Made by a program: the position numbers and the translations under genes. The notes below the pieces were generated by a model that saw nothing but the letters and a program-made list of their open reading frames with translations, searched no databases and was not told where the DNA came from. Shown here one piece after another: positions 41,406-50,812 of a DNA stretch of 52,149 bases (the stretch's first letter is position 1; each line of letters begins with the position of its first letter). This DNA comes from an uncultured Actinomycetes bacterium. Its GTDB lineage: Bacteria; Actinomycetota; Actinomycetes; Nanopelagicales; Nanopelagicaceae. The DNA is taken from NCBI GenBank assembly GCA_903838035.1, contig CAILWW010000067.1, forward strand, positions 1-52,149, written 5' to 3'.

Positions 41406-42349
41406 GCTCAATGATGAAAGTAGATCCCGCCAAAAAATGGTCCGGTCCAATGCGTCCATACGATCTCGTTAAAGAGATTGTCGTGGCGATAGTTGTAATT
41501 GGTCTGCTGGCTTGCGGACTTGCCGCACTCTTTAGTTCACCCGATGAAAAAGCGGTCACGCTTAAGTCATGGGTAACCGCGGCCCCAGCTGACTTTGCTC
41601 AAGTTGCAACCGGGGAATTAGCGGGAACCACCGGTTCTGCTGGCTATGGCGCCCCATATAACACTGCAGCTAAAGGCCAGCACTTTGGATTCATTAAGTT
41701 GCAAGATTGGGCTGGGGTTCGTATCCCGATTAATCCAGCTAATTCCTTTGTTGTGGAACCACTATTGATTTCTAATGATGCGACCGCAATCGCTGCTGTT
41801 AATACTTGGAAGGCAGCAACGGCAGATCAGCGGGGCAAGTGGGCTAACGCTTATGAAGGAGCCCTGACTAAAGCGGGGGATAAGACCACGCTTCCGGATC
41901 CCAATAACTCCTTTGGACCAGTTCCGGCGATGATTGATGGACTTTCTATGATGGCGGCATCTGGTGCGCTAGATGGCGCGCTCTTAACCAGCGATAGCAC
42001 TCTGCCCACCAACTTCACCAAGCCAATGCTCTTCCTTGCCGATAGCGATGGTTACTTTGGCGCCTTGGCGACCAAACAGCATCTCGGCGGAGATCAATGG
42101 GGAGTTATGAATGAGACCGGCTCTTGGCCAGGACAATCTTGGCTCTGGTTATTTTCGTTCTGGTATCAAATCGATCCATTTAAATCCTCGGACAATGCCG
42201 ACACCATCATCATGTTAATTATGGCTCTCTTAACCCTGGCTTTGATGTTCTTGCCACTCTTGCCCATCATCCGCCGAATCCCTTACAAGATTCCGGTGCA
42301 CCGTTTGATTTGGCGAAACTGGTATCGAAGTCCTGCAAGTAAGCAGTAA
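41402..42349 (+). CDS. membrane-anchored partner of the cytochrome b protein, unknown
   Basis: A 315-residue protein. The start is GTG at 41402, overlapping the cytochrome b stop. Residues about 26-48 (IVVAIVVIGLLACGLAALF) form a first TM helix, residues about 50-262 form a large domain predicted outside the cytoplasm, and residues about 266-292 (TIIMLIMALLTLALMFLPLLPII) form a second TM segment before a basic tail. There is no CxxCH haem c motif and no Rieske cysteine/histidine pair; the only Cys is inside TM1. The domain holds acidic and Trp-rich patches. It could be the quinone- or acceptor-facing subunit. I cannot assign a family. Confidence 0.72.
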   Translation: MSSMMKVDPAKKWSGPMRPYDLVKEIVVAIVVIGLLACGLAALFSSPDEKAVTLKSWVTAAPADFAQVATGELAGTTGSAGYGAPYNTAAKGQHFGFIKLQDWAGVRIPINPANSFVVEPLLISNDATAIAAVNTWKAATADQRGKWANAYEGALTKAGDKTTLPDPNNSFGPVPAMIDGLSMMAASGALDGALLTSDSTLPTNFTKPMLFLADSDGYFGALATKQHLGGDQWGVMNETGSWPGQSWLWLFSFWYQIDPFKSSDNADTIIMLIMALLTLALMFLPLLPIIRRIPYKIPVHRLIWRNWYRSPASKQ

Positions 42350-42367
42350 AGCTGGATAAATCCATAT

Positions 42368-42402
42368 AAAAAAGCCCCGAGATTAATTTCTCGGGGCTTT
42401 TC
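42368..42402 (+). terminator. intrinsic terminator after the cytochrome b operon
   Basis: A GC-rich hairpin AAAGCCCCGAGA-TTAAT-TTCTCGGGGCTTTT with a 12-bp stem including flanking A-T pairs. The A run before and T run after make it usable in both directions, so it can also end transcription coming from tRNA-Leu on the reverse strand. Confidence 0.92.
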
Positions 42403-42406
42403 CAAG

Positions 42407-42487
42407 TGCGGAAGGTGGGACTTGAACCCACACGCCGTAAAGCACAGGTTCCTAAGACCTGCGTGTCTGCCATTTCACCACTCCCGC
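42407..42487 (-). tRNA. tRNA-Leu (anticodon TAG)
   Basis: An 81-nt class II tRNA on the reverse strand. The acceptor stem is GCGGGAG/CTTCCGC (one G-T pair), the anticodon stem-loop is CAGGT-CTTAGGA-ACCTG (anticodon TAG), then a long variable arm, then a T arm GTGGG-TTCAAGT-CCCAC. The discriminator is A; CCA is not encoded. Confidence 0.94.
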
Positions 42488-42564
42488 TGGAGATAGGCCA
42501 AGATTAAGGCAACTTCATCCATCACACAAACTCAGGGCTTTTCGAGATTAACGCAGACGGCAAG

Positions 42565-42570
42565 TAAAGT
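42565..42570 (+). promoter_or_regulatory. -10 box TAAAGT, leaderless start of argS
   Basis: TAAAGT is exactly 6 nt before the ATG of argS at 42577. There is no Shine-Dalgarno-like stretch. A weak TTCGAG at 42541-42546 has an 18-nt spacer and could serve as a -35 box. Confidence 0.5.
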
Positions 42571-42576
42571 TCTCAC

Positions 42577-44235
42577 ATGAGCGAATCGAGCATCCAAGCG
42601 GCAGTTGGATCAGCGATTCTCGAAATTCTGCGAGGCGCAGGGCTGGAGTGCGAGATTCCAGATTCGTTAACCCTTGACCGCCCAAAAAATCGTGACCATG
42701 GCGATTACGCCACCTCAATTGCACTAGCTCTCGCCAAACCTTCCGGTAAGAATCCACGCGATATTGCAACAATTATTCAAGCTGGACTGACTGGGAATAA
42801 AGATATTGAGAAGGTTGATATTGCAGGACCTGGATTTATTAATATCACCGTGGCAAAAGCAAGCCAAGGCGGAGCCATTCTCAACGCGCTTTCGCAAGGT
42901 GAAAGATATGGACACGGCAATGTTCTCGATGGCGTCGCCATCAACCTGGAATTTATCTCTGCAAATCCCACAGGCCCATTACATCTGGGTCATACCCGGT
43001 GGGCTGCTGTTGGTGATGCCCTCGGTCGCGTGCTTGGCGCAGCCGGCGCAAAAGTCACGCGCGAGTTTTATATCAACGACCGCGGCGTACAGATGGATAA
43101 ATTCGGCGCTTCCATTCGCGCGGCGGCGCTTGGTCTACCTATTCCCGAGGATGGCTATCACGGTGAATACATCGCTGATCTGGCGAAGGAAGTTCTGGCA
43201 AGTGATTCATCTTTAACCGAGTTACCTGAGACCGATTCCATCGCCGCATTTCGCGACAAGGGATATGCCCTTCAATTGGCGCAACAACAGAGAGTCTTGG
43301 ATGCATTTGGCACCCACTTCGATGTCTGGTTCTCGGAAAAGTCTTTATATGAAAATGATTTCTTTAAGCATGCGCAAGATGAGTTGGTAGCAAATGGTCA
43401 TGTCTTCATCCATGAAGGCGCTACCTGGCTTCGCACCACAGATTTCGGTGACGATAAAGACCGAGTAATGCTCAAGAGCGATGGATCCTTTGCTTACTTT
43501 GCATCAGATTCTGCGTATTACATCTCCAAGCGCGAACGCGGATTTGATATCTGTATTTATATGCTCGGCGCGGATCATCACGGTTATGTCGGACGCTTGA
43601 AGGCGCTTGCTGCTTGTGCCGGCGATGATCCGAACTACAACATCGAAATATTGATTGGCCAACTCGTCAAGATTATGGAAAATGGCGAAGAGGTGAAGCT
43701 CTCTAAGCGAGCCGGAACCATCATCACCTTAGAAGAACTTGTTGAAAAAGTTGGCGTAGATGCTGCGCGCTATACCTTGATTCGATATCCCGTTGATACT
43801 CCAATGGTGATGGATGTGGATTTGCTCAAACGTCGCACTAACGAGAATCCGGTGTATTACGTTCAATACGCCCACGCGCGTATCTGTGCAGTCCTTCGCA
43901 ATGCCGCTGATATTAATGTTGCATTTGGTGTCGAACATATACATCCCGAACTACTTGTGCACGAGCGCGAACGTGAATTAATTGGCGCACTCGGCGAATA
44001 TCCACGAGTCGTTGCCAGCGCCGCCGAACTTCGCGAACCCCATCGCATTGCTCGCTATGTCGAAGAACTAGCCGGTGTTTACCATCGCTTCTATGCTGAT
44101 TGCCGCGTGCTTCCGATGGGCGAGGAAATAGCCACCGAGCTCCACAGCGCCCGTGCTACTTTATGTAAGGCAACCGCTCAGGTAATTGCCAACGGACTTG
44201 GACTACTTGGCGTCAGCGCGCCGGAGAAGATGTAG
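42577..44235 (+). CDS. argS: arginyl-tRNA synthetase
   Basis: A 552-residue class I synthetase. The N-terminal Add-1 domain (1-85) is followed by the HIGH-type motif HLGH (136-139, in NPTGPLHLGHTRW). The KMSKS-type loop reads VKLSKRAGTI; the C-terminal helical DALR anticodon-binding domain holds the QYAHARICAVLRN start and the final TAQVIANGLGLLGV. Length and order are normal. It heads the run argS-lysA-hom-thrC-thrB, with lysA starting 3 nt after it. Confidence 0.97.
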   Translation: MSESSIQAAVGSAILEILRGAGLECEIPDSLTLDRPKNRDHGDYATSIALALAKPSGKNPRDIATIIQAGLTGNKDIEKVDIAGPGFINITVAKASQGGAILNALSQGERYGHGNVLDGVAINLEFISANPTGPLHLGHTRWAAVGDALGRVLGAAGAKVTREFYINDRGVQMDKFGASIRAAALGLPIPEDGYHGEYIADLAKEVLASDSSLTELPETDSIAAFRDKGYALQLAQQQRVLDAFGTHFDVWFSEKSLYENDFFKHAQDELVANGHVFIHEGATWLRTTDFGDDKDRVMLKSDGSFAYFASDSAYYISKRERGFDICIYMLGADHHGYVGRLKALAACAGDDPNYNIEILIGQLVKIMENGEEVKLSKRAGTIITLEELVEKVGVDAARYTLIRYPVDTPMVMDVDLLKRRTNENPVYYVQYAHARICAVLRNAADINVAFGVEHIHPELLVHERERELIGALGEYPRVVASAAELREPHRIARYVEELAGVYHRFYADCRVLPMGEEIATELHSARATLCKATAQVIANGLGLLGVSAPEKM

Positions 44236-44237
44236 CA

Positions 44238-45590
44238 ATGAATTGGTCACCCGAGATCTTCTCTATCAACTCCTCCTATCAAGATGGCCAACTCTCCATC
44301 GCCGGCATTAAAGCAAGCACACTTGCCAAGGAATTTGGTACCCCGCTCTTTGTGATCGATGAGAACGATTTTCGCGTGCGTGCATCAACCTGGAATGCAT
44401 CCCTCGAACGCCACTTCGGTGGGGCGGCCGGCACCGTTTACTACGCCGGAAAATCCTTTCTCTGCGTAGAAGTTGCTAAATGGATCAATGAAGCGGGCAT
44501 CGGTTTAGATGTTTGCACCGGCGGCGAACTCGCTGTCGCACAGCAAGCGGGATTTCCGGCGGAGCGCATTGAAGTTCATGGAAACAATAAATCAGAGGCC
44601 GAGATTGCCGAGGCTCTTCGTTACGGCGTCGGCACGATTGTTGTTGATTCATTCCATGAGATTGAACGCGTCAACCGTTTAGCCAAAGCCGCAGGTATGA
44701 GCGCGAAAGTTCTGATTCGCCTCACCCCTGGCATCGAAGCCCACACCCATGAATTCATCGCCACCGCACATGAAGATGTGAAGTTTGGATTCTCCATCGC
44801 CAGCGGTGCCGCCTGGAAGGCGGTAGAAGAGTGCGAAGCGGCGAGCAATATCTCGCTGATGGGATTCCATGCCCATATTGGATCTCAGATTTTTACCTCA
44901 GATGGCTTTGAAATATCAGCAACCCGCCTCTTGGAATTTATGGCGAAATATCGCGACCACTTCAACCGGGAACTGCCAGAACTCGACCTTGGCGGGGGAT
45001 ATGGCATCGCTTATGTTCCGGGCGAGCAAACTCTCGATCCAGACCAAATTCTGTTGGCAATCGCAACAGTAGTAAAACACCAATGTAAAGAGTTGGAATT
45101 AGCCCTTCCAAAAATCTCGATCGAACCAGGTCGCGCCATCGTTGGCCCGACCACAACAACTTTGTATGAAGTCGGCACAACAAAAACCGTTTCACTCGAA
45201 GGTGGTGCAAGCCGTCGCTACGTCGCAGTCGATGGTGGAATGAGTGACAACATCAGACCCGCGCTCTACGACGCTGAGTACACCGCACTCTTGGCCAACC
45301 GTAAATCCACTGCCACCGAAACCTCGACCCGAATTGTGGGAAAGCATTGCGAGTCCGGCGACATCATTATTCGCGATATCGATTTACCACTCGATATTGA
45401 TGCTGGCGATCTCTTAGCGATTCCGGCCACTGGTGCTTACGGCCGCAGCATGGCCAGCAACTACAACCATATGACCCGCCCGGCAATGGTCGCGGTTAAC
45501 GCTGGTAGTGCGCGAATAATCCTTCGCCGCGAGAATTTCGCCGACCTTTTAGCCCTCGATGTGCAGGAAAGTGCGCGCAAACTCTCCTAA
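44238..45590 (+). CDS. lysA: diaminopimelate decarboxylase
   Basis: A 450-residue fold type III PLP enzyme forming lysine from meso-diaminopimelate. The cofactor lysine is Lys72 (VYYAGKSFL), the glycine loop is in LDLGGGYGIAY, and the second-subunit Cys is in HCESGDI. EPGRAIVG supplies the phosphate contact. It starts 3 nt after argS. The argS-lysA link and the following threonine genes form the usual actinobacterial aspartate-family cluster. Confidence 0.96.
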   Translation: MNWSPEIFSINSSYQDGQLSIAGIKASTLAKEFGTPLFVIDENDFRVRASTWNASLERHFGGAAGTVYYAGKSFLCVEVAKWINEAGIGLDVCTGGELAVAQQAGFPAERIEVHGNNKSEAEIAEALRYGVGTIVVDSFHEIERVNRLAKAAGMSAKVLIRLTPGIEAHTHEFIATAHEDVKFGFSIASGAAWKAVEECEAASNISLMGFHAHIGSQIFTSDGFEISATRLLEFMAKYRDHFNRELPELDLGGGYGIAYVPGEQTLDPDQILLAIATVVKHQCKELELALPKISIEPGRAIVGPTTTTLYEVGTTKTVSLEGGASRRYVAVDGGMSDNIRPALYDAEYTALLANRKSTATETSTRIVGKHCESGDIIIRDIDLPLDIDAGDLLAIPATGAYGRSMASNYNHMTRPAMVAVNAGSARIILRRENFADLLALDVQESARKLS

Positions 45591-45611
45591 AAATAGTGGA
45601 GAATAGGGGGC

Positions 45612-46910
45612 ATGAACTCGCACCTGAAGACCCTTCGAGTGGGCATGCTGGGCTGTGGAGTCGTCGGCAGTGAAGTAGCACGTTTATTGATTGATAGCCC
45701 GGAGGATTTTGCCGCTCGCTCGGGCGCCAAGCTCGAACTCGCAGCCGTTGCGGTGCGAGATATCTCTATTAAGCGCCCAGGCATCGATCCATCAATTCTC
45801 ACCACTGACGCGGCCTCGATCATCAATGATCCAAAAATCGACATCATTATTGAGGTAATGGGCGGCATTGAACCTGCGCGCTCGCTCATCTTGCAGGCAT
45901 TCAAGAATAAAAAATCTGTAGTCACGGCCAATAAGGCGCTGTTGGCCAAACATGGCGCAGAGCTTTATGAGACCGCCGCCGCAAACGGTGAAGATATTTA
46001 TTACGAAGCAGCAGTTGCTGGTGCAATTCCTATTATTCGCCCGCTTCGTTCATCTCTTGTTGGCGATCACATTGAGAAGATCATGGGAATCGTCAATGGC
46101 ACCACCAACTACATCCTGACCAAGATGGATGAGACCGGAGCCGCCTTCGGAGATGCTTTGAAGGAAGCGCAAGATTTAGGTTTTGCCGAAGCTGATCCTT
46201 CTGCCGACGTCGATGGTTTTGATGCCGCCGCTAAAGCTGCCATCTTGGCCGGATTGGCTTTTCACACTCGCGTGACGGATGCCGATGTATCGCGCGAAGG
46301 AATCACCGAAATCACCGCAACCGATGTGGCGGTCGCAAAGTCACTTGGCCTTGTTATTAAATTGCTGGCCATTGCCGAACTCACTCCCGATGATGCAATC
46401 TCGGTCCGCGTTCATCCGACGCTGCTTCCACGCAATCATCCACTGGCATCAGTCCGCGAAGCTTTCAACGCTGTCTTCGTAGAGGCAGAAGCAGCTGGCT
46501 CCCTGATGTTCTATGGCCGCGGCGCAGGCGGCGCACCAACTGCTTCTGCAATTCTCGGTGATGTTGTCGCCGTTGCTCGCCACGTATTAAGCGGGGGAGT
46601 TGGCCCGAGCGAAAGTATTTATGCAGATCGCGATATCGCACCGGTCGGGGCAATTGAGACGCGCTATCTCATTCGTTTAGATGTGGAAGATCGTCCCGGC
46701 GTACTTGCTGCGGTCGCTCAAACATTTGCCAAGAACAACCTCTCGATTCAAACCGTCCGCCAAACCGGATCTGGAAATGGCGCAGAATTAATTGCGATGA
46801 CCCATAAAGCAAAGGATTCCGAGCTATCTGCAACCGTTAAAGCGCTGGCCGAGCTCGATATCGTGAAAGATGTTGCCAGCGTTATTCGAGTAGAAGGATT
46901 TGAACAATAA
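45612..46910 (+). CDS. hom: homoserine dehydrogenase
   Basis: A 432-residue NAD(P)-dependent oxidoreductase reducing aspartate semialdehyde to homoserine. The N-terminal Rossmann fold has [16 protein letters not shown]; the catalytic region includes [15 protein letters not shown] and [19 protein letters not shown] (in pieces). A C-terminal ACT domain (about 355-430, [21 protein letters not shown]) is the usual site for feedback inhibition by threonine. The next gene begins 2 nt after the stop. Confidence 0.97.
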   Translation: MNSHLKTLRVGMLGCGVVGSEVARLLIDSPEDFAARSGAKLELAAVAVRDISIKRPGIDPSILTTDAASIINDPKIDIIIEVMGGIEPARSLILQAFKNKKSVVTANKALLAKHGAELYETAAANGEDIYYEAAVAGAIPIIRPLRSSLVGDHIEKIMGIVNGTTNYILTKMDETGAAFGDALKEAQDLGFAEADPSADVDGFDAAAKAAILAGLAFHTRVTDADVSREGITEITATDVAVAKSLGLVIKLLAIAELTPDDAISVRVHPTLLPRNHPLASVREAFNAVFVEAEAAGSLMFYGRGAGGAPTASAILGDVVAVARHVLSGGVGPSESIYADRDIAPVGAIETRYLIRLDVEDRPGVLAAVAQTFAKNNLSIQTVRQTGSGNGAELIAMTHKAKDSELSATVKALAELDIVKDVASVIRVEGFEQ

Positions 46911-46912
46911 AA

Positions 46913-47992
46913 ATGGGAATCTTTGGAAAGAAGCAGGCGCATCAATGGCTCGGCGTTATTGAAGAGTATCGCCATCGCCTGCCAGTATCTAAGGCGACTC
47001 CGGTCATCACCCTTCGTGAAGGTGGAACTCCACTCGTCCCAGCATGTGTTCTCTCCGAGATGCTCGATAACGAAATTTGGCTCAAGGTAGAAGGCGCAAA
47101 TCCCACCGGTTCATTTAAGGATCGCGGCATGACTATGGCGATGTCTAAGGCTGCAGAAGATGGAGCCAAGGCGGTTATTTGTGCTTCAACTGGCAACACC
47201 AGCGCATCTGCCGCTGCATATGCCACCAAAGGTGGAATGGTTCCCGTTGTTCTTATCCCTCAAGGCAAAATTGCAATGGGTAAGTTGGCACAGGCCATCG
47301 CTCATGGCGCCACCATTCTTCAAGTAGATGGCAATTTCGATGATTGCCTCAACTTGGCTCGTGAACTTGCCGATAATTATCCAGTCGCACTCGTTAACTC
47401 AGTAAATCCATATCGTATTGAAGGCCAGAAGACCGCTTCTTTTGAAGTCGTAGATCTGCTCGGAGATGCCCCAGATCTTCACGTACTTCCCGTCGGCAAT
47501 GCCGGAAATATCACCGCTTATTGGAAGGGCTATCGCGAGTATTACAAAGATGGCCTTGCTAAAAAACTTCCGCAGATGTGGGGCTTTCAAGCAGAAGGCG
47601 CGGCCCCCATTGTTCGCGGAGAAGTAGTTCCAAACCCAGAGACAATTGCAACCGCGATTCGCATCGGCAACCCTGCCTCATGGGCGCAAGCAGTTGAAGC
47701 GCGTGATTCATCAGGTGGACTCATTGACTATGTTTCGGATCAAGAAATTCTCTCGGCCTATCGTCTGGTCGCTGCAAAAGAGGGCGTCTTTGTTGAGCCA
47801 TCATCGGCTGCCGGAATCGCTGGGTTGATTAAGAAGCAGGCAGAAGGCCGACTTCCTAAGGGTAAGAAAATTGTGATCACCGTGACTGGCAATGGCCTTA
47901 AAGATGTTGCCACTATTCTCGATGGCGCACCTGCGCCCATTGTTATTCCAGTCGATGCCAAAGCTGCTGCTCGTGAAATGGGAATTGCGTAA
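46913..47992 (+). CDS. thrC: threonine synthase
   Basis: A 359-residue fold type II PLP enzyme converting O-phosphohomoserine to threonine. The PLP lysine is in [27 protein letters not shown] and [16 protein letters not shown] hold the phosphate and cofactor contacts. It has the short N-terminus of the actinobacterial type. It is located between hom and thrB, with a 1-nt overlap (TAATG) to thrB. Confidence 0.97.
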   Translation: MGIFGKKQAHQWLGVIEEYRHRLPVSKATPVITLREGGTPLVPACVLSEMLDNEIWLKVEGANPTGSFKDRGMTMAMSKAAEDGAKAVICASTGNTSASAAAYATKGGMVPVVLIPQGKIAMGKLAQAIAHGATILQVDGNFDDCLNLARELADNYPVALVNSVNPYRIEGQKTASFEVVDLLGDAPDLHVLPVGNAGNITAYWKGYREYYKDGLAKKLPQMWGFQAEGAAPIVRGEVVPNPETIATAIRIGNPASWAQAVEARDSSGGLIDYVSDQEILSAYRLVAAKEGVFVEPSSAAGIAGLIKKQAEGRLPKGKKIVITVTGNGLKDVATILDGAPAPIVIPVDAKAAAREMGIA

Positions 47993-48921
47993 TGGCACGC
48001 CCAACTTTCAAGGCCACTTTTGCCAAAATCAGCGTTCCGGCTACCAGTGCCAATCTAGGACCGGGCTTTGATTGCTTTGGCCTGGCACTAGATATGCGCG
48101 ATATGTATGCTGCACAGATCTTGGATGATGCCGAATTTGATATTGAGATTACTGGTGAAGGCCATGAGGAAGTAAAAAAAGATAAGAACAATTTAGTCAT
48201 CAAAGCGATGATGCATGGTTTTGAGCATATGGGTGGAAAACCCAAAGGTTTGGCGCTGCGCCAACTCAACGCCATCCCACATGGCCGCGGCCTTGGTTCA
48301 TCTGCTGCCGCAATTGTCGGCGGCTTGGCGCTTGCTCGTAATTTAGTTCTCGGCGGCGACGCCCTTCTCACTGATGAAGATATGGTCGCACTCGGAACCG
48401 AGCTCGAAGGCCATCCAGATAACATTGCAGCTGCTGTTTATGGTGGCGCCACGATTTCGTGGATGGAAACAATGCATGGAAAAGAAAGTGGTCGTGCGAT
48501 TTCCATTCCGGTCGATTCTCGCATCAAAGCCATTCTCTTTATCCCCGAGAATCATTTAGCCACACATAAAGCACGAAAGTTATTGCCCGAGAGCGTTCCG
48601 CATCATGATGCTGCGCTCAACGCTGCTCGCGCCGCACTCTTGTCCCAAGCAATCTCTGCTCGACCAGATTTGCTTCTCTCTGCGACGGAGGATTTATTGC
48701 ACCAGTCCTATCGCGCAGAGGCGATGCCGAAGTCGATGGCGCTAGTCAACAAACTTCGCGCCGCCGGAGTAGCCGCAACCATCTCTGGTGCCGGTCCATC
48801 AGTCCTTGTGCTCCACACCTCAAGTGAGGCGGAAGTGGAAGAGATCATTCGGGCCGGGGCAGGCTCATTTGTCGCCCACAAGCTCGCTATCTCCCCAATT
48901 GGCGTCGCCGTAACCCCGTAA
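47992..48921 (+). CDS. thrB: homoserine kinase
   Basis: A 309-residue GHMP kinase phosphorylating homoserine. The N-terminal PATSANLGPGFDCFGLAL motif, the phosphate loop HGRGLGSSAAAIVGGLALA and the C-terminal SGAGPSVLVL are the family's three signatures. It overlaps thrC by one base. With hom and thrC it completes threonine synthesis from aspartate semialdehyde. Confidence 0.97.
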   Translation: MARPTFKATFAKISVPATSANLGPGFDCFGLALDMRDMYAAQILDDAEFDIEITGEGHEEVKKDKNNLVIKAMMHGFEHMGGKPKGLALRQLNAIPHGRGLGSSAAAIVGGLALARNLVLGGDALLTDEDMVALGTELEGHPDNIAAAVYGGATISWMETMHGKESGRAISIPVDSRIKAILFIPENHLATHKARKLLPESVPHHDAALNAARAALLSQAISARPDLLLSATEDLLHQSYRAEAMPKSMALVNKLRAAGVAATISGAGPSVLVLHTSSEAEVEEIIRAGAGSFVAHKLAISPIGVAVTP

Positions 48922-48923
48922 TT

Positions 48924-48953
48924 TTGCTCGCCCGCCTCAAAATCTGCTAAGTT
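48924..48953 (+). promoter_or_regulatory. probable rho promoter
   Basis: TTGCTC (48924-48929), an 18-nt spacer, and TAAGTT (48948-48953) make a sigma70-like promoter directly after the thrB stop. It would give a leader of about 100 nt before rho. Confidence 0.45.
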
Positions 48954-48966
48954 TCACCTGTCTGGA

Positions 48967-49035
48967 AGTCGAGTATTAGATCGACTGGAATTTGCAGATA
49001 TCAATTAATAAAAATCAAATCATTGCTTATGCAAT
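48967..49035 (+). other. rho leader with two small hairpins
   Basis: The leader holds AGTCGA-gtattaga-TCGACT (48967-48986) and ATTGC-TTAT-GCAAT (49022-49035). Long leaders are common for rho, where they let Rho terminate its own message. There is no T run, so neither hairpin is an intrinsic terminator. Confidence 0.4.
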
Positions 49036-49059
49036 TTATCTGAAAAGAATCCCAAATAT

Positions 49060-50706
49060 ATGAGCAGTACAGAAGAGAAGAAAGAAAATAGCGAGCTTGC
49101 CGCTATGTTGTTGCCAGAGCTTAAGAAAGTAGCGGCACAACTAGGAATCGATGGCGCTTCAACTATGAAGAAGCCCGATCTCGTTAAGGCAATCGCAAAT
49201 CTCCAAGCCGCGAACCGCGAAGCTGCTAAAGCTGAACGCGAAGCTCGTCGTGCCGAGCGCGATGCCCGCCGCAAGGCCGGCCGCGATAAGAATAAGAGCA
49301 AGAACGAAGATTCCGGCGATCAAGATGACCAGGGCGATGATGGCGAGAACCAAGGTTCCAACCCTAATGATGCATCTGATGCTGATGTAAACCGTCGTGA
49401 GTGGAGTGGTAGCGGTAACAATAATCGCGACCGCCATGATCGTGGCCGCGGGCGTGACCGTAATGACCGCAACGATCGAGGTCGCCATCGTGATCGCGGA
49501 AATCGCGACGAGCGCGAAATTCAAGTTTCCGAAGATGATGTTCTTCTACCAGTTGGTGGATTGCTCGACATCCTCGAGAACTACGCCTTCATTCGTACCG
49601 GGGGATACCTCGCTAGCCCCAACGATGTCTATGTTTCACTGCAACAAGTTCGTCGCTATGGACTCCGCAAGGGAGATGTTGTCACCGGCGTTGTTCGCCA
49701 AGCTCGCGAAGGAGAACGCAAAGAGAAATTCAACGCACTTGTCCGTGTAGAGAGCGTCAACGGAACAGATCCTGAAAGCTCAAAGGAGCGCGTGGAATTT
49801 TCTAAGCTCGTTCCGCTCTATCCGCAGGAGCGCTTGCGCCTGGAGACTGAGCCAAATATTTTGACTACTCGCGTCATCGATTTGATCGCACCCATCGGTA
49901 AGGGCCAACGCGGACTTATCGTCTCGCCACCAAAGGCCGGTAAGACCATGGTCTTGCAGTCAATCGCAAATGCCATTACCACCAACAACCCAGAAGTTCA
50001 CTTGATGGTAGTTCTCGTTGATGAGCGTCCAGAAGAAGTTACAGATATGCAGCGTTCGATCAAGGGTGAAGTTATCGCTTCCACCTTCGATCGCCCAGCC
50101 GATGATCACACCTCAGTAGCCGAACTCGCCATTGAGCGCGCAAAGCGTCTGGTTGAACTTGGTCACGATGTAGTCGTACTTCTTGACTCCATCACTCGTC
50201 TTGGTCGTGCCTACAACATCGCCGCCCCAGCATCTGGACGTATCCTGTCCGGTGGTGTGGATTCAGCTGCGTTGTATCCACCAAAGAAGTTTTTCGGTGC
50301 CGCACGTAACGTCGAAAATGGTGGATCGCTCACCATTCTTGCCACCGCTCTGATTGATACTGGTTCGAAGATGGATGAAGTTATCTTCGAAGAGTTCAAG
50401 GGAACCGGTAACATGGAATTGATTCTCAACCGTAAGTTTGCTGACAAGCGCATCTTCCCAGCGGTCGATGTTGTTGCCTCTGGCACTCGTAAGGAAGAGA
50501 TCCTTATGGGAACTGAAGAGCTCAATATTGTTTGGCGTTTGCGTCGCGTGCTTCACGCACTCGAGCCACAACAAGCACTTGAACTTCTCCTTGAGAAGAT
50601 GAAGGGCACCAAGTCCAACGTGGAGTTCTTGATTCAAATCCAGAAGACCACCGTCTCAGAAGGCTCGAATCAGAACGCCCCTGGCGGTTCTGTGAACGGC
50701 AATTAA
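49060..50706 (+). CDS. rho: transcription termination factor Rho
   Basis: A 548-residue hexameric RNA helicase. The N-terminal helical domain (about 10-50) is followed by an Arg/Asp/Glu/Asn-rich insertion (about 55-152) that is typical of actinobacterial Rho and adds RNA-binding capacity. Then come the OSB-type domain (about 160-255) and the ATPase core with Walker A PPKAGKT (290-296), [26 protein letters not shown], and the R-loop [20 protein letters not shown] (in pieces). The ATG at 49060 lacks a clear ribosome binding site. Confidence 0.97.
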   Translation: MSSTEEKKENSELAAMLLPELKKVAAQLGIDGASTMKKPDLVKAIANLQAANREAAKAEREARRAERDARRKAGRDKNKSKNEDSGDQDDQGDDGENQGSNPNDASDADVNRREWSGSGNNNRDRHDRGRGRDRNDRNDRGRHRDRGNRDEREIQVSEDDVLLPVGGLLDILENYAFIRTGGYLASPNDVYVSLQQVRRYGLRKGDVVTGVVRQAREGERKEKFNALVRVESVNGTDPESSKERVEFSKLVPLYPQERLRLETEPNILTTRVIDLIAPIGKGQRGLIVSPPKAGKTMVLQSIANAITTNNPEVHLMVVLVDERPEEVTDMQRSIKGEVIASTFDRPADDHTSVAELAIERAKRLVELGHDVVVLLDSITRLGRAYNIAAPASGRILSGGVDSAALYPPKKFFGAARNVENGGSLTILATALIDTGSKMDEVIFEEFKGTGNMELILNRKFADKRIFPAVDVVASGTRKEEILMGTEELNIVWRLRRVLHALEPQQALELLLEKMKGTKSNVEFLIQIQKTTVSEGSNQNAPGGSVNGN

Positions 50707-50723
50707 CCCTCGATTTTTACATC

Positions 50724-50741
50724 CCTAGCCCTCGGGCTAGG
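50724..50741 (+). other. inverted repeat between rho and rpmE
   Basis: CCTAGCCC-TC-GGGCTAGG is a perfect 8+8 inverted repeat just after rho. The stem is strong but the next bases (ATTGACC) have no T run, so it may protect the rho mRNA end or pause Rho-dependent termination rather than act as an intrinsic terminator. Confidence 0.5.
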
Positions 50742-50746
50742 ATTGA

Positions 50747-50812
50747 CCCGCTGGTTCACGGGAATCTAGTTCATCGAAACTAGGCCGACCCAGCCTGACA
50801 ACAGGAGACACT
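50747..50812 (+). promoter_or_regulatory. candidate L31 leader of rpmE
   Basis: Before rpmE lie CCCG-ctggttca-CGGG, CTAGTT-catcga-AACTAG (50766-50783) and CCTG-acaa-CAGG (50794-50805). The last hairpin buries the ribosome binding site AGGAG (50803-50807). Such a layout suits autoregulation by ribosomal protein L31, described for several bacterial groups; identity with a known leader class is not proven. Confidence 0.45.
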
